NCBI RefSeq assembly: GCF_023101145.1
Contig: NZ_CP073714.1
Coordinates: forward strand, 744,001 to 808,000
From: Paenibacillus pabuli
Lineage (GTDB): Bacteria; Bacillota; Bacilli; Paenibacillales; Paenibacillaceae
DNA: 64,000 bases
Direction: 5' to 3'
A model generated the notes under the pieces. It made no database searches, was not told where the DNA came from, and saw only the letters and a program-made list of their open reading frames with translations. The position numbers and the translations under genes are program-made. Below are positions 18,915 to 27,166 of the stretch, piece by piece; within the stretch, counting starts at the first letter, position 1; each line of letters starts with the position of its first letter.

Positions 18915-20015
18915 ATGAGTATGGATAAATTAACATTAGGCGTCGTTTACGGCGGAAAGTCTGGCGAGCATGAGGTGTCGCTGCAAACGGCGTTTGCTGT
19001 AACGAACGCATTTGATTATGAGAAGTATGAACTGGTTCCTTTTTATATATCCAAGCAGGGTGCATGGAAAAAAGGATCTGTCATGCACGCGCCATTCGCG
19101 CAGATTGAAGATTTGAAGCTGGAGCAAGCGGCGGGCGGAACTCAGGAAGCGCTGAACGCGCTGTTTGGCCGTTTATATGGCGGAGAGGAAGCGATGGACG
19201 TCATGTTCCCGCTGCTGCACGGTACGTTTGGTGAGGATGGCACGATTCAAGGAATGTTTGAGATGGCGGATATGCCTTATGTTGGCGCAGGCGTACTCGC
19301 ATCGGCAGGCGGCATGGACAAAGTGGTCATGAAGAAACTGTTCGCACAGGCCGGAATCGACCAATGTGCCTTTACGTATTTTAACGCTACGCAATGGAAG
19401 CAGACCGAACATGAAATGATCCTGCAGGTAGAGGATCAGCTCGGCTATCCTTGCTTCATCAAGCCGGCCAATCTCGGTTCCAGTGTAGGGATTTCGAAGG
19501 CGCGTAACCGGGATGAACTGAAGAAAGCCGTAGCGTTCGCTCTCCGTTATGACACGAAGGTGGTCATTGAGGAGTTTGTAGAGGCACGAGAAGTTGAAGT
19601 TAGTGTTCTTGGTAATGACGAGCCCATGGCTTCCGTACCAGGAGAAATCGTATCTTCCGGTGAATATTATGATTATGCAGCCAAATACATCGATGGACAG
19701 TCTCAGATGCTGATCCCTGCTCCGCTAGACCCAGAAGCCGCAGATCGCATCCGCGATGCCGCCTTGCAGGCATTCCGGGCGATTGAAGGCAATGGTATTT
19801 CCCGTGCAGACTTCTTCATTCGCAAATCGGATGGGGCCTTGCTTATTAATGAAGTAAACACCATGCCTGGCTTTACACCATATAGCATGTACCCGCTCTT
19901 GTGGCGTGAAACAGGCGTTTCGTATGCCGAACTGCTGGATCGCATGATCGAGCTGGCATTGGAACGCTACAACCGCAAGCAGGCGCTGAACTACGAGAGC
20001 GGCATACAGTCATAG
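18915..20015 (+). CDS. ddl: D-alanine--D-alanine ligase
   Basis: A 366-residue ATP-grasp enzyme making D-Ala-D-Ala for peptidoglycan. It has VVYGGKSGEHEVSL at the N-terminus, PLLHGTFGEDGTIQG, CFIKPANLGSSVGISK in the ATP-grasp domain, and LLINEVNTMPGFTPYSMYP at the end. The EVNTMPGFT motif binds magnesium and substrate. VanA-type D-Lac ligases differ in the omega loop, so this looks like a housekeeping enzyme. The ATG at 18915 follows CGGAGGTTGCAC. Confidence 0.95.
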   Translation: MSMDKLTLGVVYGGKSGEHEVSLQTAFAVTNAFDYEKYELVPFYISKQGAWKKGSVMHAPFAQIEDLKLEQAAGGTQEALNALFGRLYGGEEAMDVMFPLLHGTFGEDGTIQGMFEMADMPYVGAGVLASAGGMDKVVMKKLFAQAGIDQCAFTYFNATQWKQTEHEMILQVEDQLGYPCFIKPANLGSSVGISKARNRDELKKAVAFALRYDTKVVIEEFVEAREVEVSVLGNDEPMASVPGEIVSSGEYYDYAAKYIDGQSQMLIPAPLDPEAADRIRDAALQAFRAIEGNGISRADFFIRKSDGALLINEVNTMPGFTPYSMYPLLWRETGVSYAELLDRMIELALERYNRKQALNYESGIQS

Positions 20016-20044
20016 TCGGGACGACAATATGAGGAGGGGTACGA

Positions 20045-20368
20045 ATGGGATTTCAGACCGAATTCAATTCCGTATGCAAATTCAAGAATGAACAAGAGCT
20101 GTTCGAATTGCTTGAATACGGCCGTGGCAAAATGGTCAAACAAGGCTTTCGTGTATTTCCTACCGGACAGAAAGTCATTGCTTACACACCGGATAACGTG
20201 GCTGTAGCCATCGTAAAAATCGTGGTCTCCATTGCAGAGATTAACTTCCAGGGTCAGGAAGTGACCGAAGTGGAGATGCAATTGATCCGCAAACTGAACG
20301 AGGAAGAATCACGCATTCAGACCGCTCTTGCGGACGAGATGTTCTTTGGTGAACAGGCTCAGGAGTAA
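20045..20368 (+). CDS. Conserved hypothetical protein downstream of ddl
   Basis: A 107-residue soluble protein (MGFQTEFNSVCKFKNEQELF) with KQGFRVFPTGQKVIAYT and a following beta-rich segment, then an acidic helical tail. The KxGFRxFP pattern weakly recalls the DUF2584 family of Bacillales. GAGGAGGGGTACGA precedes the ATG, 29 bp after ddl, so it is probably in the same operon. Function unknown. Confidence 0.65.
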   Translation: MGFQTEFNSVCKFKNEQELFELLEYGRGKMVKQGFRVFPTGQKVIAYTPDNVAVAIVKIVVSIAEINFQGQEVTEVEMQLIRKLNEEESRIQTALADEMFFGEQAQE

Positions 20369-20524
20369 TTTGTTAGACGTGAACCGGAGCGAATGAACCG
20401 ATTTGCCCCGATCACGATTATGGTCTCTCTTTTAGGGTAAAACTTGGTTATATAAAGTGAAGGGAGACAACCAGGCATGCCGCCAGGAGGAATCCCGTCC
20501 TAACAGAGAGGAAGTACTTACTTC

Positions 20525-21526
20525 ATGCTTGTACGTTTCGGTTACGTTGCAATGTCCGTGCTTGTGGAGAATGCCTCACCCTCCCGTACGATGACCATGG
20601 CCAGTTTCAAAAAGATAGATGACAGGGAAGCGGCAATTCGCAAGCTGGAACGGATTGCGGCCGAGAATTTGCATAATACATTACGTTTGCTCAGACACAA
20701 TAAAGGCAGCCATATTCATGTGTATCGTTTTTCTTCCAAATTAATTCCGCTGGCAACTCATGAGGATCTGAGTGATTGGGACCCGTTTCCCGCGCTAAAA
20801 CAGGATTTTGCCGCGATTGGCGATTTTGTGAAGGAGAACGAGATGCGTGTGTCTTTCCACCCGGATCATTTTACGGTACTCAGTACACCGAGGGAGGAAG
20901 TGCTGCGCAACTCCATGCGCGACCTTCGTCATCATGTACGTATGCTGGATGCCATGGGGCTGAATGCCACTGCCAAGAACAATATACATATTGGTGGTGC
21001 ATATGGGGACAAGCCTAGTGCAGCGCTGCGTTTTGAAGAAAATTTTCTGAAGCTGGATCGGGATATTCAGGAACGCATGACGCTCGAAAATGATGACAAG
21101 ACCTTCAATGCACCCGAGACACTTTCGGTATGTCAACGTATGGGGTTGCCCATGGTGCTGGATATCCATCATCAATGGGTGAACAATGAAGGCGAACAGC
21201 CGTGGGATCTCTGGCCAGATATATTGAAGACGTGGGAGTCCCCGCTTGCCCAAGCGGATTCACCGGCAGACAAGCCGTTACCGCCCAAAATTCACGTCTC
21301 CAGTCCCAAGAGCGAAAAGGACCTGCGTGGCCATGCTGATGGTGTTGAGGTGGAGCCGATGCTCGCTTTTTTACGTCATATTGCAGCAGATACACCCGCC
21401 CTTGATGTGATGATTGAGGCCAAACGCAAGGATGAAGCTCTGGTGCAGTTGATGCAGAAACTAGCATTCTATCACGAAGAGGGTGTGGAGTGGGTGGACG
21501 AGTCGACGGTCATCATTCATCCGTAG
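20525..21526 (+). CDS. uvsE: UV damage endonuclease UvsE
   Basis: A 333-residue TIM-barrel endonuclease that nicks DNA 5' of UV photoproducts, giving repair independent of UvrABC. Conserved segments include VRFGYVAMSV at the N-terminus, LRLLRHNKGSHIHVYRFSSK, MRVSFHPDHFTVLS, NIHIGGAYGDKPSA, MTLENDDKTFN, MVLDIHHQWV and IHVSSPKSEKDLRGHAD. Metal-binding His, Asp and Glu lie in these. The length is typical. UvsE is common in spore formers, where it helps survive UV. Confidence 0.94.
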   Translation: MLVRFGYVAMSVLVENASPSRTMTMASFKKIDDREAAIRKLERIAAENLHNTLRLLRHNKGSHIHVYRFSSKLIPLATHEDLSDWDPFPALKQDFAAIGDFVKENEMRVSFHPDHFTVLSTPREEVLRNSMRDLRHHVRMLDAMGLNATAKNNIHIGGAYGDKPSAALRFEENFLKLDRDIQERMTLENDDKTFNAPETLSVCQRMGLPMVLDIHHQWVNNEGEQPWDLWPDILKTWESPLAQADSPADKPLPPKIHVSSPKSEKDLRGHADGVEVEPMLAFLRHIAADTPALDVMIEAKRKDEALVQLMQKLAFYHEEGVEWVDESTVIIHP

Positions 21527-21624
21527 CGCCAAAAGGGGCGTGGGCAACGGGAAACTTTACGACCCTTGGGGCGTATACTTTTAACAAGTATTTTAAATTT
21601 TCGTAGATTGATATAGAAAGTAGA

Positions 21625-22497
21625 GTGAACGCTTTGAATGAGAAGGAAAAAACACCTTATGTCGTGACAAGCAAAAGCTATACTGCCGTCGCCATTAATG
21701 CTGCTTCGAAGGCTGGAGAGTGGATCAAGAGCCGTCTCGGAACGGTGGGGGAACCCGGAACCAAATATTCGCCGCAGGATCTTGTTACTGAAGTGGATAA
21801 AGGTGCGGAGCAGATGATCCGCCGCCTGATTTTGACGCATTTTCCCGATCATGCCATTCTTGGTGAAGAGGGCGTCGAACCGGGACCTGAAGCTTCGGCG
21901 AAGGCACTGAAAGAAGCTGAGGAAGAAGAGTTTCTCTGGATTGTGGACCCCGTGGACGGAACGACGAATTTTGTACACGGATTCCCGTTCTACTCCGTAT
22001 CCATCGCTTTGTCCCATAACGGAGAGGTGATTGTGGGGGTAATCTACGATCCTTCCCGTGATGAGATGTTTGTTGCGGAAAAAGGAAAAGGCGCTTACGT
22101 CCACGGTAACCGGATGCTTGTATCTGGTGAACAGGAACTGGCTCAGAGCCTGATCGCGGTTGGCTTCCCGGCGGATACAACCTACGCGCTGCCGATCAAT
22201 ATGGCTGCTGTTCAGGCGCTTGCACCGCAAGTACGCAGTCTGCGTGCAGGTGGTTCTGCAGCCCTGCATTTGGCATATGTTGCGGCCGGTCGCCTCAGCG
22301 CTTATACCGAAGTCGGGCTGAAACCTTGGGATATTGCCGCAGGTGCTCTGCTGGTTGAGGAATCCGGCGGTAAGGTAACTGATACCGTGGGAACCCCTTA
22401 CCAACTGTCGGTGAGTCATGTGGTTGCCAGCAATGGCAAGATTCATGATGCACTGACGGGTGTGCTGAAGGAAGCAAAGGCAACAGGTCTGGAGTGA
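21625..22497 (+). CDS. Inositol monophosphatase family protein
   Basis: A 290-residue magnesium-dependent phosphatase of the IMPase family. Motif 1 is WIVDPVDGTTNFVHGFP, the upstream acidic motif is ILGEEGVEP, and motif 2 is KPWDIAAGALLVEESGG. The same fold serves inositol phosphate, 3'-phosphoadenosine phosphate (CysQ) and NADP phosphatases; the substrate here is not decided by sequence. The GTG start at 21625 is used. Repeat copy B lies directly downstream. Confidence 0.9.
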   Translation: MNALNEKEKTPYVVTSKSYTAVAINAASKAGEWIKSRLGTVGEPGTKYSPQDLVTEVDKGAEQMIRRLILTHFPDHAILGEEGVEPGPEASAKALKEAEEEEFLWIVDPVDGTTNFVHGFPFYSVSIALSHNGEVIVGVIYDPSRDEMFVAEKGKGAYVHGNRMLVSGEQELAQSLIAVGFPADTTYALPINMAAVQALAPQVRSLRAGGSAALHLAYVAAGRLSAYTEVGLKPWDIAAGALLVEESGGKVTDTVGTPYQLSVSHVVASNGKIHDALTGVLKEAKATGLE

Positions 22498-22539
22498 GTG
22501 AGTTTATTCAACTCATCATTGCTTGAAAAATTGAAATTG

Positions 22540-22730
22540 TACATTAAACGGAGGGGACTGAACAAATCTGAAGAAGCGTAGCTATAAGCTTTCTGAAAGA
22601 AAGCTGCTTCGTAAGCATATGCTGCGCCTTTATCACCGGATTTCTCCCTTGGACAAGGGAATCACAGAAATCTGGGGATAACAGCGATCGAAAGATTGTT
22701 CTGTCAACGAAGTGAAAGTGCAATAATAAG
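22540..22730 (+). repeat. Nested-palindrome intergenic element, copy B
   Basis: A diverged relative of copies A and C between two plus-strand genes. GACTGAACAAATCT (22556-22569) pairs with AGATTGTTCTGTC (22693-22705), TTATCACCGGATTT pairs with AAATCTGGGGATAA with one mismatch, and the apical stem is TCCCTT/AAGGGA. The CGCCTTTA and AACAG boxes are kept. About 37 extra bases near 22580-22620 include their own hairpin AAGCTTTC/GAAAGCT. Strong terminal inverted repeats, as in copy A, are not obvious. Confidence 0.78.
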
Positions 22731-22765
22731 TGCATATGTGAGTTTAATTTAAGGAGCGAACAACA

Positions 22766-23056
22766 ATGGATGAATCCAAAGAACTGGAACGACGTTTAAG
22801 TGATATGCTGACTGAAGGGGACATGGAGGAGTCCGGCGATGCTGACAAACGTGAACGTCAGCTGATTCCTCCCAAGTACGAGGTGCGCATTCAGACAGAA
22901 CGGGACCCGATTGTCGAAGAAACGTTAAAGTACCGGAACATGGCACGTGAGGTGGACGATCGTTATGATCGATACCTAGAGCGTTCTGCCGAGAACAAAA
23001 CGAAAATGGACACGAATGGTTCTGATTCTGGTGACGCGAATAAATCAAGGTCTTAA
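22766..23056 (+). CDS. Small hydrophilic protein of unknown function
   Basis: A 96-residue charged protein (MDESKELERRLSDMLTEGD) with no Cys, membrane segment or signal. IPPKYEVRIQTERDPIVEET and LKYRNMAREVDDRYDRYLE in the centre are probably extended then helical. AAGGAGCG lies upstream. It has its own terminator. I do not recognise a family. Confidence 0.6.
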   Translation: MDESKELERRLSDMLTEGDMEESGDADKRERQLIPPKYEVRIQTERDPIVEETLKYRNMAREVDDRYDRYLERSAENKTKMDTNGSDSGDANKSRS

Positions 23057-23087
23057 CGACTGGACATCGTGCTTATACTCAACGGAT

Positions 23088-23119
23088 AACAGACTTACCT
23101 TATTAGGGAGTCTGTTTTT
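23088..23119 (+). terminator. Terminator after the 96-residue gene
   Basis: AACAGACT and AGTCTGTT form the arms around a 13-nt loop, followed by TTTC. Confidence 0.7.
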
Positions 23120-23260
23120 CGTGCGGATGTGGAGTGCAGACGACAGCGGCCCTTCAATAATGTTAGAATAGAGTTACACGAACTTCTGTCATCAGAGTCA
23201 GCAGTGTACGATGAACTTATATTTTATTTTATAGATACGAGAATAAGGAGTGTTCTAAGA

Positions 23261-24577
23261 ATGAAGCGTAAACGCATATGGAGAAGTACCGCCGCGGGAT
23301 TAACGGCAAGTATGCTGGCAGGCATGCTGATTTTGGCATCATCCGCACAGTCCGCTCTTGCTGCGGATAGCAATACGTTACCTGCGGGAACTACAACAGC
23401 ATCTTTGCCTGCGAACAAGGATGCCATAGCAGTAACCAAGGAATTCCGCATCGTTACATTGGGGGATTCCATCACAGTAGGTTATGAACCGAATCTTAAA
23501 GAACTGCCATATGGTTATGTAGAACGATTACAGGAGCAAGGCCTGCTTCACGGGCGTATTCAGGTGGACAACTATGGTATTGCCGGATTGAAGAGCAGTG
23601 GTCTGAAAAACTTTGCAGATGCGATTAAAGAAGGGAAAGCGCTCACTTCCGATGCGATTCAGCCGAGCCTTCCTGATCCAAGAGCAGGACAAGTTGGAGC
23701 CAATATTGCTGCCATCCGGGAGAGTGTAGCTGGAGCCAATCTGGTTGCCATCACCATTGGAGGTAACGATGTTTCCGAGCTGCTCGGTTCAGCAGATAAG
23801 CTTGGTGATGCAGAACTGCAAGCAAAAGTGAAAGAATTGCTATCTTCCTATACAGCCAATGTTAGCGCAGTTATCAATGATATTCATGAGATTAATCCTA
23901 ATGCCAAAATTGTAATCGCAGATCAGTACCAACCCATGCCTGAAGTAGCTGGAAAAGCACTTTATGCGAAACTGATGGAAGCTTCCCAAGGGTTTACTAC
24001 GACCATTGATGGAATTGCGACTGAATTTTCCGCTAAAGGGATGGATGTAAAAGTGGCTCATGTCGCCAAGGAGTTTGTTGGCGGTGAAGGCACGATGACA
24101 CACATGATTAAGGACCGTGATTTCCACCCGAACCAGTTGGGATACGAAGCCATTGCCAAAGTATTTGCAGAAACGATCTGGGGCGATTACACCAAGCTGA
24201 CAGTTCCCGCCGCAGGCCAACCGATGAATATCATCGTCAGTGGTAAAACGCTGGATACGCCGTACAAACCAATCATCCGCAATGGCAAAAACTTTGTGGC
24301 GATTCAGGATATCGTGAACGCCGTTGGTGCAACTACGGTATGGGATAACAAAACTTCAACCGCAACCATTACATACGGAGATCGGAAGGTTGCCGTGAAA
24401 ATTGGGGCAACGGCTGTTCAGGTGAATGGGGCATCCGTAGCTGTGGATACACCTGCATTCCTGAACAAGGTTGGTAAGGAGTCCAAAACATATGTACCTC
24501 TTGCCATGGTAGCCGAAGGTCTAGGCTTTGATGTACAGTATGTAGCCAAGTTAAAAACCGTTTTTGTGAATCCGTAA
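23261..24577 (+). CDS. Secreted SGNH/GDSL hydrolase with stalk (copper-amine-oxidase-like) domain
   Basis: A 438-residue exported protein. A signal peptide of about 35 residues ends near SSAQSALAAD. The SGNH hydrolase core follows: VTLGDSITVGY (nucleophile Ser), YGIAGLKSSGLKNF (Gly block), ITIGGNDVSEL (Asn block) and RDFHPNQLGYEAIA (Asp-His). The last ~110 residues (INIVSG-like MNIIVSGKTLDTPYKPIIRN, then MVAEGLGFDVQYVA) are a copper-amine-oxidase N-terminal-like beta domain, common in Paenibacillus surface proteins. It is probably an esterase or lipase on envelope or polymer substrates. The ATG at 23261 follows AAGGAG. Confidence 0.87.
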   Translation: MKRKRIWRSTAAGLTASMLAGMLILASSAQSALAADSNTLPAGTTTASLPANKDAIAVTKEFRIVTLGDSITVGYEPNLKELPYGYVERLQEQGLLHGRIQVDNYGIAGLKSSGLKNFADAIKEGKALTSDAIQPSLPDPRAGQVGANIAAIRESVAGANLVAITIGGNDVSELLGSADKLGDAELQAKVKELLSSYTANVSAVINDIHEINPNAKIVIADQYQPMPEVAGKALYAKLMEASQGFTTTIDGIATEFSAKGMDVKVAHVAKEFVGGEGTMTHMIKDRDFHPNQLGYEAIAKVFAETIWGDYTKLTVPAAGQPMNIIVSGKTLDTPYKPIIRNGKNFVAIQDIVNAVGATTVWDNKTSTATITYGDRKVAVKIGATAVQVNGASVAVDTPAFLNKVGKESKTYVPLAMVAEGLGFDVQYVAKLKTVFVNP

Positions 24578-24668
24578 GCTCAGAACAACGATGTTGACTG
24601 CACACTGAAGACGTTTTGGGAATTGAATTCTCTATAGCTAACTGGATATGGATAGGTGTTTATAATGT

Positions 24669-24709
24669 AAAAAGAGCCAGTCTTCTTTTCTGAAGATTGG
24701 CTCTTGCAT
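24669..24709. terminator. Bidirectional terminator between convergent genes
   Basis: AAAAAGAGCCAGTCTTC and GAAGATTGGCTCTT form a long stem with a short loop, flanked by A-rich and T-rich tracts. It serves the SGNH hydrolase (plus) and the membrane protein gene (minus). Confidence 0.85.
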
Positions 24710-24748
24710 TTTATCTCATGGTCTAAACCCTGCTCATGTCCAAACTAT

Positions 24749-25303
24749 TTATTGGACACTGCTCTTCTTTCTTTTTTTGTAAATATGATAAAACCAGATG
24801 AAAATCCATTCAATAATATGATAAAGAACTGAAATGGATAGAGCTGACCAAAAATCTCGAATATATACTCCTTCAAAGATAGAGGCCAAGGAGTAAATGA
24901 TGATACTGTCAATTATGATTGTGACGGAATTCCTGGTATACACTGAAACTCGTCTTTGTATACCGTAGTTTAAGACAGCAATCATAATTGGATGAACGAG
25001 AGTTTCAAAGGTTATAAATCCAATTAAAATAAGTACAGAGAATGTAATAGCATCACCAATTTGTTCAAAGTAAAATAAATTACTCATTTCACCAAAAGTA
25101 TAAAAAAATAAACTATACAATATCGTGAAAAAAGTAACAGGCACAATAATCAACAAGGATAATACAGGGACAAGCCAAAGCCTGACCTTTATCGACGGAG
25201 GTTCTTCTTGATCTCTGTGACTTATAAACTTAATGATTTGATTTAGTGAGAGAAAAAGAACCAGTAGCAGTATAAACAGAATAACTATGTGAGTGGGGTT
25301 CAT
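24749..25303 (-). CDS. Multi-pass membrane protein, possibly YrvL-like
   Basis: A 184-residue protein with about five hydrophobic segments (MNPTHIVILFILLLVLFLSL at the start) and a basic C-terminal tail KKRKKSSVQ. The central TFFTILYSLFFYTFGEMSNL and the layout recall the regulatory YrvL family of Bacillus, but this is a weak impression. AAAGGAGGGAAT precedes the ATG at 25303. The gene is AT-rich compared with its neighbours. It follows the serine hydrolase gene by 68 bp on the same strand. Confidence 0.6.
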   Translation of the reverse strand: MNPTHIVILFILLLVLFLSLNQIIKFISHRDQEEPPSIKVRLWLVPVLSLLIIVPVTFFTILYSLFFYTFGEMSNLFYFEQIGDAITFSVLILIGFITFETLVHPIMIAVLNYGIQRRVSVYTRNSVTIIIDSIIIYSLASIFEGVYIRDFWSALSISVLYHIIEWIFIWFYHIYKKRKKSSVQ

Positions 25304-25371
25304 ATTCCCTCCTTTGGGAGTATTGCTATTCAAATTACTATAATCTACCATAACAAATTGACTCCATAAAG

Positions 25372-26856
25372 TTAAAGCTCCGGGGAATCCATGTTGGATA
25401 TACGATCAATATGGTTTCTTTTTTTGGGGAAAAAGCCAGTGGCGAACCATGCCCCAAGCCAGATCAGGATACAAATCAAGATGCCCTTTTTGCCTGAATG
25501 CAGGTTCACAAGGGTTGCTGCATAGGACAGATAAAACAGTGCTGAACTTATGAGCACTAGCATGATGGATCGAAAGGCTAATCGAACAACGTGTATATGG
25601 GGGTGCTTCGTTATAAACAACCTTTTTCCTTGAAATAGGGAAATGCAAAAAAGCAGGAGGTATGCGCTAACCCATGCACCGAGAACTATAGCAATCAAGG
25701 CGTTGACTCTTTGAGCCTGCATAAGTGCATCTTGCTTTTCAGGGCGAATTCCGGTTTGGGATTGGATCCAGTCGTGATACACTTCCTGACGCAAATCTAC
25801 GCCGGTCTCGCTGTTGGTCAGTATGACTAACCCGTCTCCTGTGGAGGGAATCCAGCCATAAAAGGAATGCCATCCCCGATTGTCACCGGAATGATAGAGA
25901 AGAGTGTTTTGATTGGATAATGTTCTTGAAAATATGCCTAAAGCGTTCTCCGAAATGACGGGGGTCTGCATCTCTCTAACAAGTTTGCTTGAAATGACTC
26001 CCCGCCCTTGATGATCATTATTTTTGCTTTCCATGCTGGCCAGAATGAGTTTTACCATATCACCGGCTGTTGTCTGCAATCCGGCCGCAGCTTGCTCGGT
26101 GAACTGATAAGCAGGAATCTGTTGCCCAAAATAACCGTAAGCTTTAGAAAGTTTGGGGTTAGCTGGATTTTGTTGAAATGTACTATGCTGCATGTCCAGT
26201 GGTTGCATGACCTGCTCAACCATGTATCGATCAAAAGGCATGCCCGTAATCTCTTCAATGACGAGCTGTAGTAAAGTGTACCCTGCCCCTGAATACAGGG
26301 GTTCAGTTCCAGGTTTGTGATCAATCGTTAACGGAGTATTCAGAAGCCCTGTACCCGATAAGGACTCTTCAATAGAGGAAAGTGGCTTTCCCGGTTCTGC
26401 GCCCAAGTATCCACGATGTGCAGAAAGACCAGCTGTATGGCTCAGTAGTCTTCGAATGGTGACTTCTTTTCGATTATAAACCCCATTGGGCAGATGCCAA
26501 CGTGTAAGAAATTTGTCAACTGGATCGTCGAGCGACAGTTTACCTTCTTCAACCAGATGCAGTATTCCCCATGCGGTCAGGCTTTTGGAAATAGAACCTG
26601 CCTGAAACAGGGTATCTTCATTCAGGGCGATTTTACGAGATTGGTCTGCATATCCGTAGTGAAGTATGTAGGCGGGTTTCCCATCTTGAACAATACCAAC
26701 AGCTACACCGGCAACCCCATACTTTTGTTGAAGTTGAGGAATTTTCTTGTCCAGATGAAGCTTAAAGTCACCCACATTTTCTGCGGAGGATAAGCCCGGT
26801 GACCAGATACATAGAATAATTACAAGTAACACGGGTACCTTCTTCAAAATACTCAT
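25372..26856 (-). CDS. Beta-lactamase-fold serine hydrolase with C-terminal membrane segments
   Basis: A 494-residue exported protein of the serine beta-lactamase-like (class C / FmtA-like) group. A signal peptide is followed by the catalytic SxxK in QAGSISKSLTAWGI, a Tyr motif in EPLYSGAGYTLLQ, and a late HSGDNRGWHSF in place of KTG. Three or four hydrophobic helices follow residue 390, so the enzyme is tethered to the membrane. Family members act as D-amino-acid esterases, carboxypeptidases or esterases; the substrate is not deducible. AGAGGAGC precedes the ATG. Confidence 0.87.
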   Translation of the reverse strand: MSILKKVPVLLVIILCIWSPGLSSAENVGDFKLHLDKKIPQLQQKYGVAGVAVGIVQDGKPAYILHYGYADQSRKIALNEDTLFQAGSISKSLTAWGILHLVEEGKLSLDDPVDKFLTRWHLPNGVYNRKEVTIRRLLSHTAGLSAHRGYLGAEPGKPLSSIEESLSGTGLLNTPLTIDHKPGTEPLYSGAGYTLLQLVIEEITGMPFDRYMVEQVMQPLDMQHSTFQQNPANPKLSKAYGYFGQQIPAYQFTEQAAAGLQTTAGDMVKLILASMESKNNDHQGRGVISSKLVREMQTPVISENALGIFSRTLSNQNTLLYHSGDNRGWHSFYGWIPSTGDGLVILTNSETGVDLRQEVYHDWIQSQTGIRPEKQDALMQAQRVNALIAIVLGAWVSAYLLLFCISLFQGKRLFITKHPHIHVVRLAFRSIMLVLISSALFYLSYAATLVNLHSGKKGILICILIWLGAWFATGFFPKKRNHIDRISNMDSPEL

Positions 26857-27166
26857 CGATTTGCTCCTCTTTGCTTAAACGTTATGATGGATAATCTAAG
26901 CATAAAACATATAAATGTTACTTCCATCGATTGGTCTCTCATTTCCATGGTCCAACTAACATTATTGTCACATCCATTGTTTGTTGCAGCAACGAGGCAT
27001 GCTTTTTTTTGAAATTAAAGGGTGTATACCTTCGATAACGACCTAAAATGTTGCATAAATATGACTTGTCATCTGACCATGGATGTGTAAATATGAAAAT
27101 AACTTACAGTAGATCGAAAACAGTTTCGAATGACAGCACCCTTCGCAAGCCAAAGGAGCGCTTTGG
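26857..27166. other. Divergent intergenic region upstream of the yesM-like gene
   Basis: It holds the promoters of the serine hydrolase (minus) and the two-component operon (plus). No exact sigma-A boxes, cre site or riboswitch could be assigned. A ribosome binding site AAAGGAGCG closes the region. Confidence 0.4.

Noticed and set aside
18915..20015. The ddl gene as part of a vancomycin resistance operon
   Set aside because: It is 5 kb away from the van-like genes, beyond acnA, has no vanH or vanX neighbours, and looks like an ordinary D-Ala-D-Ala ligase.
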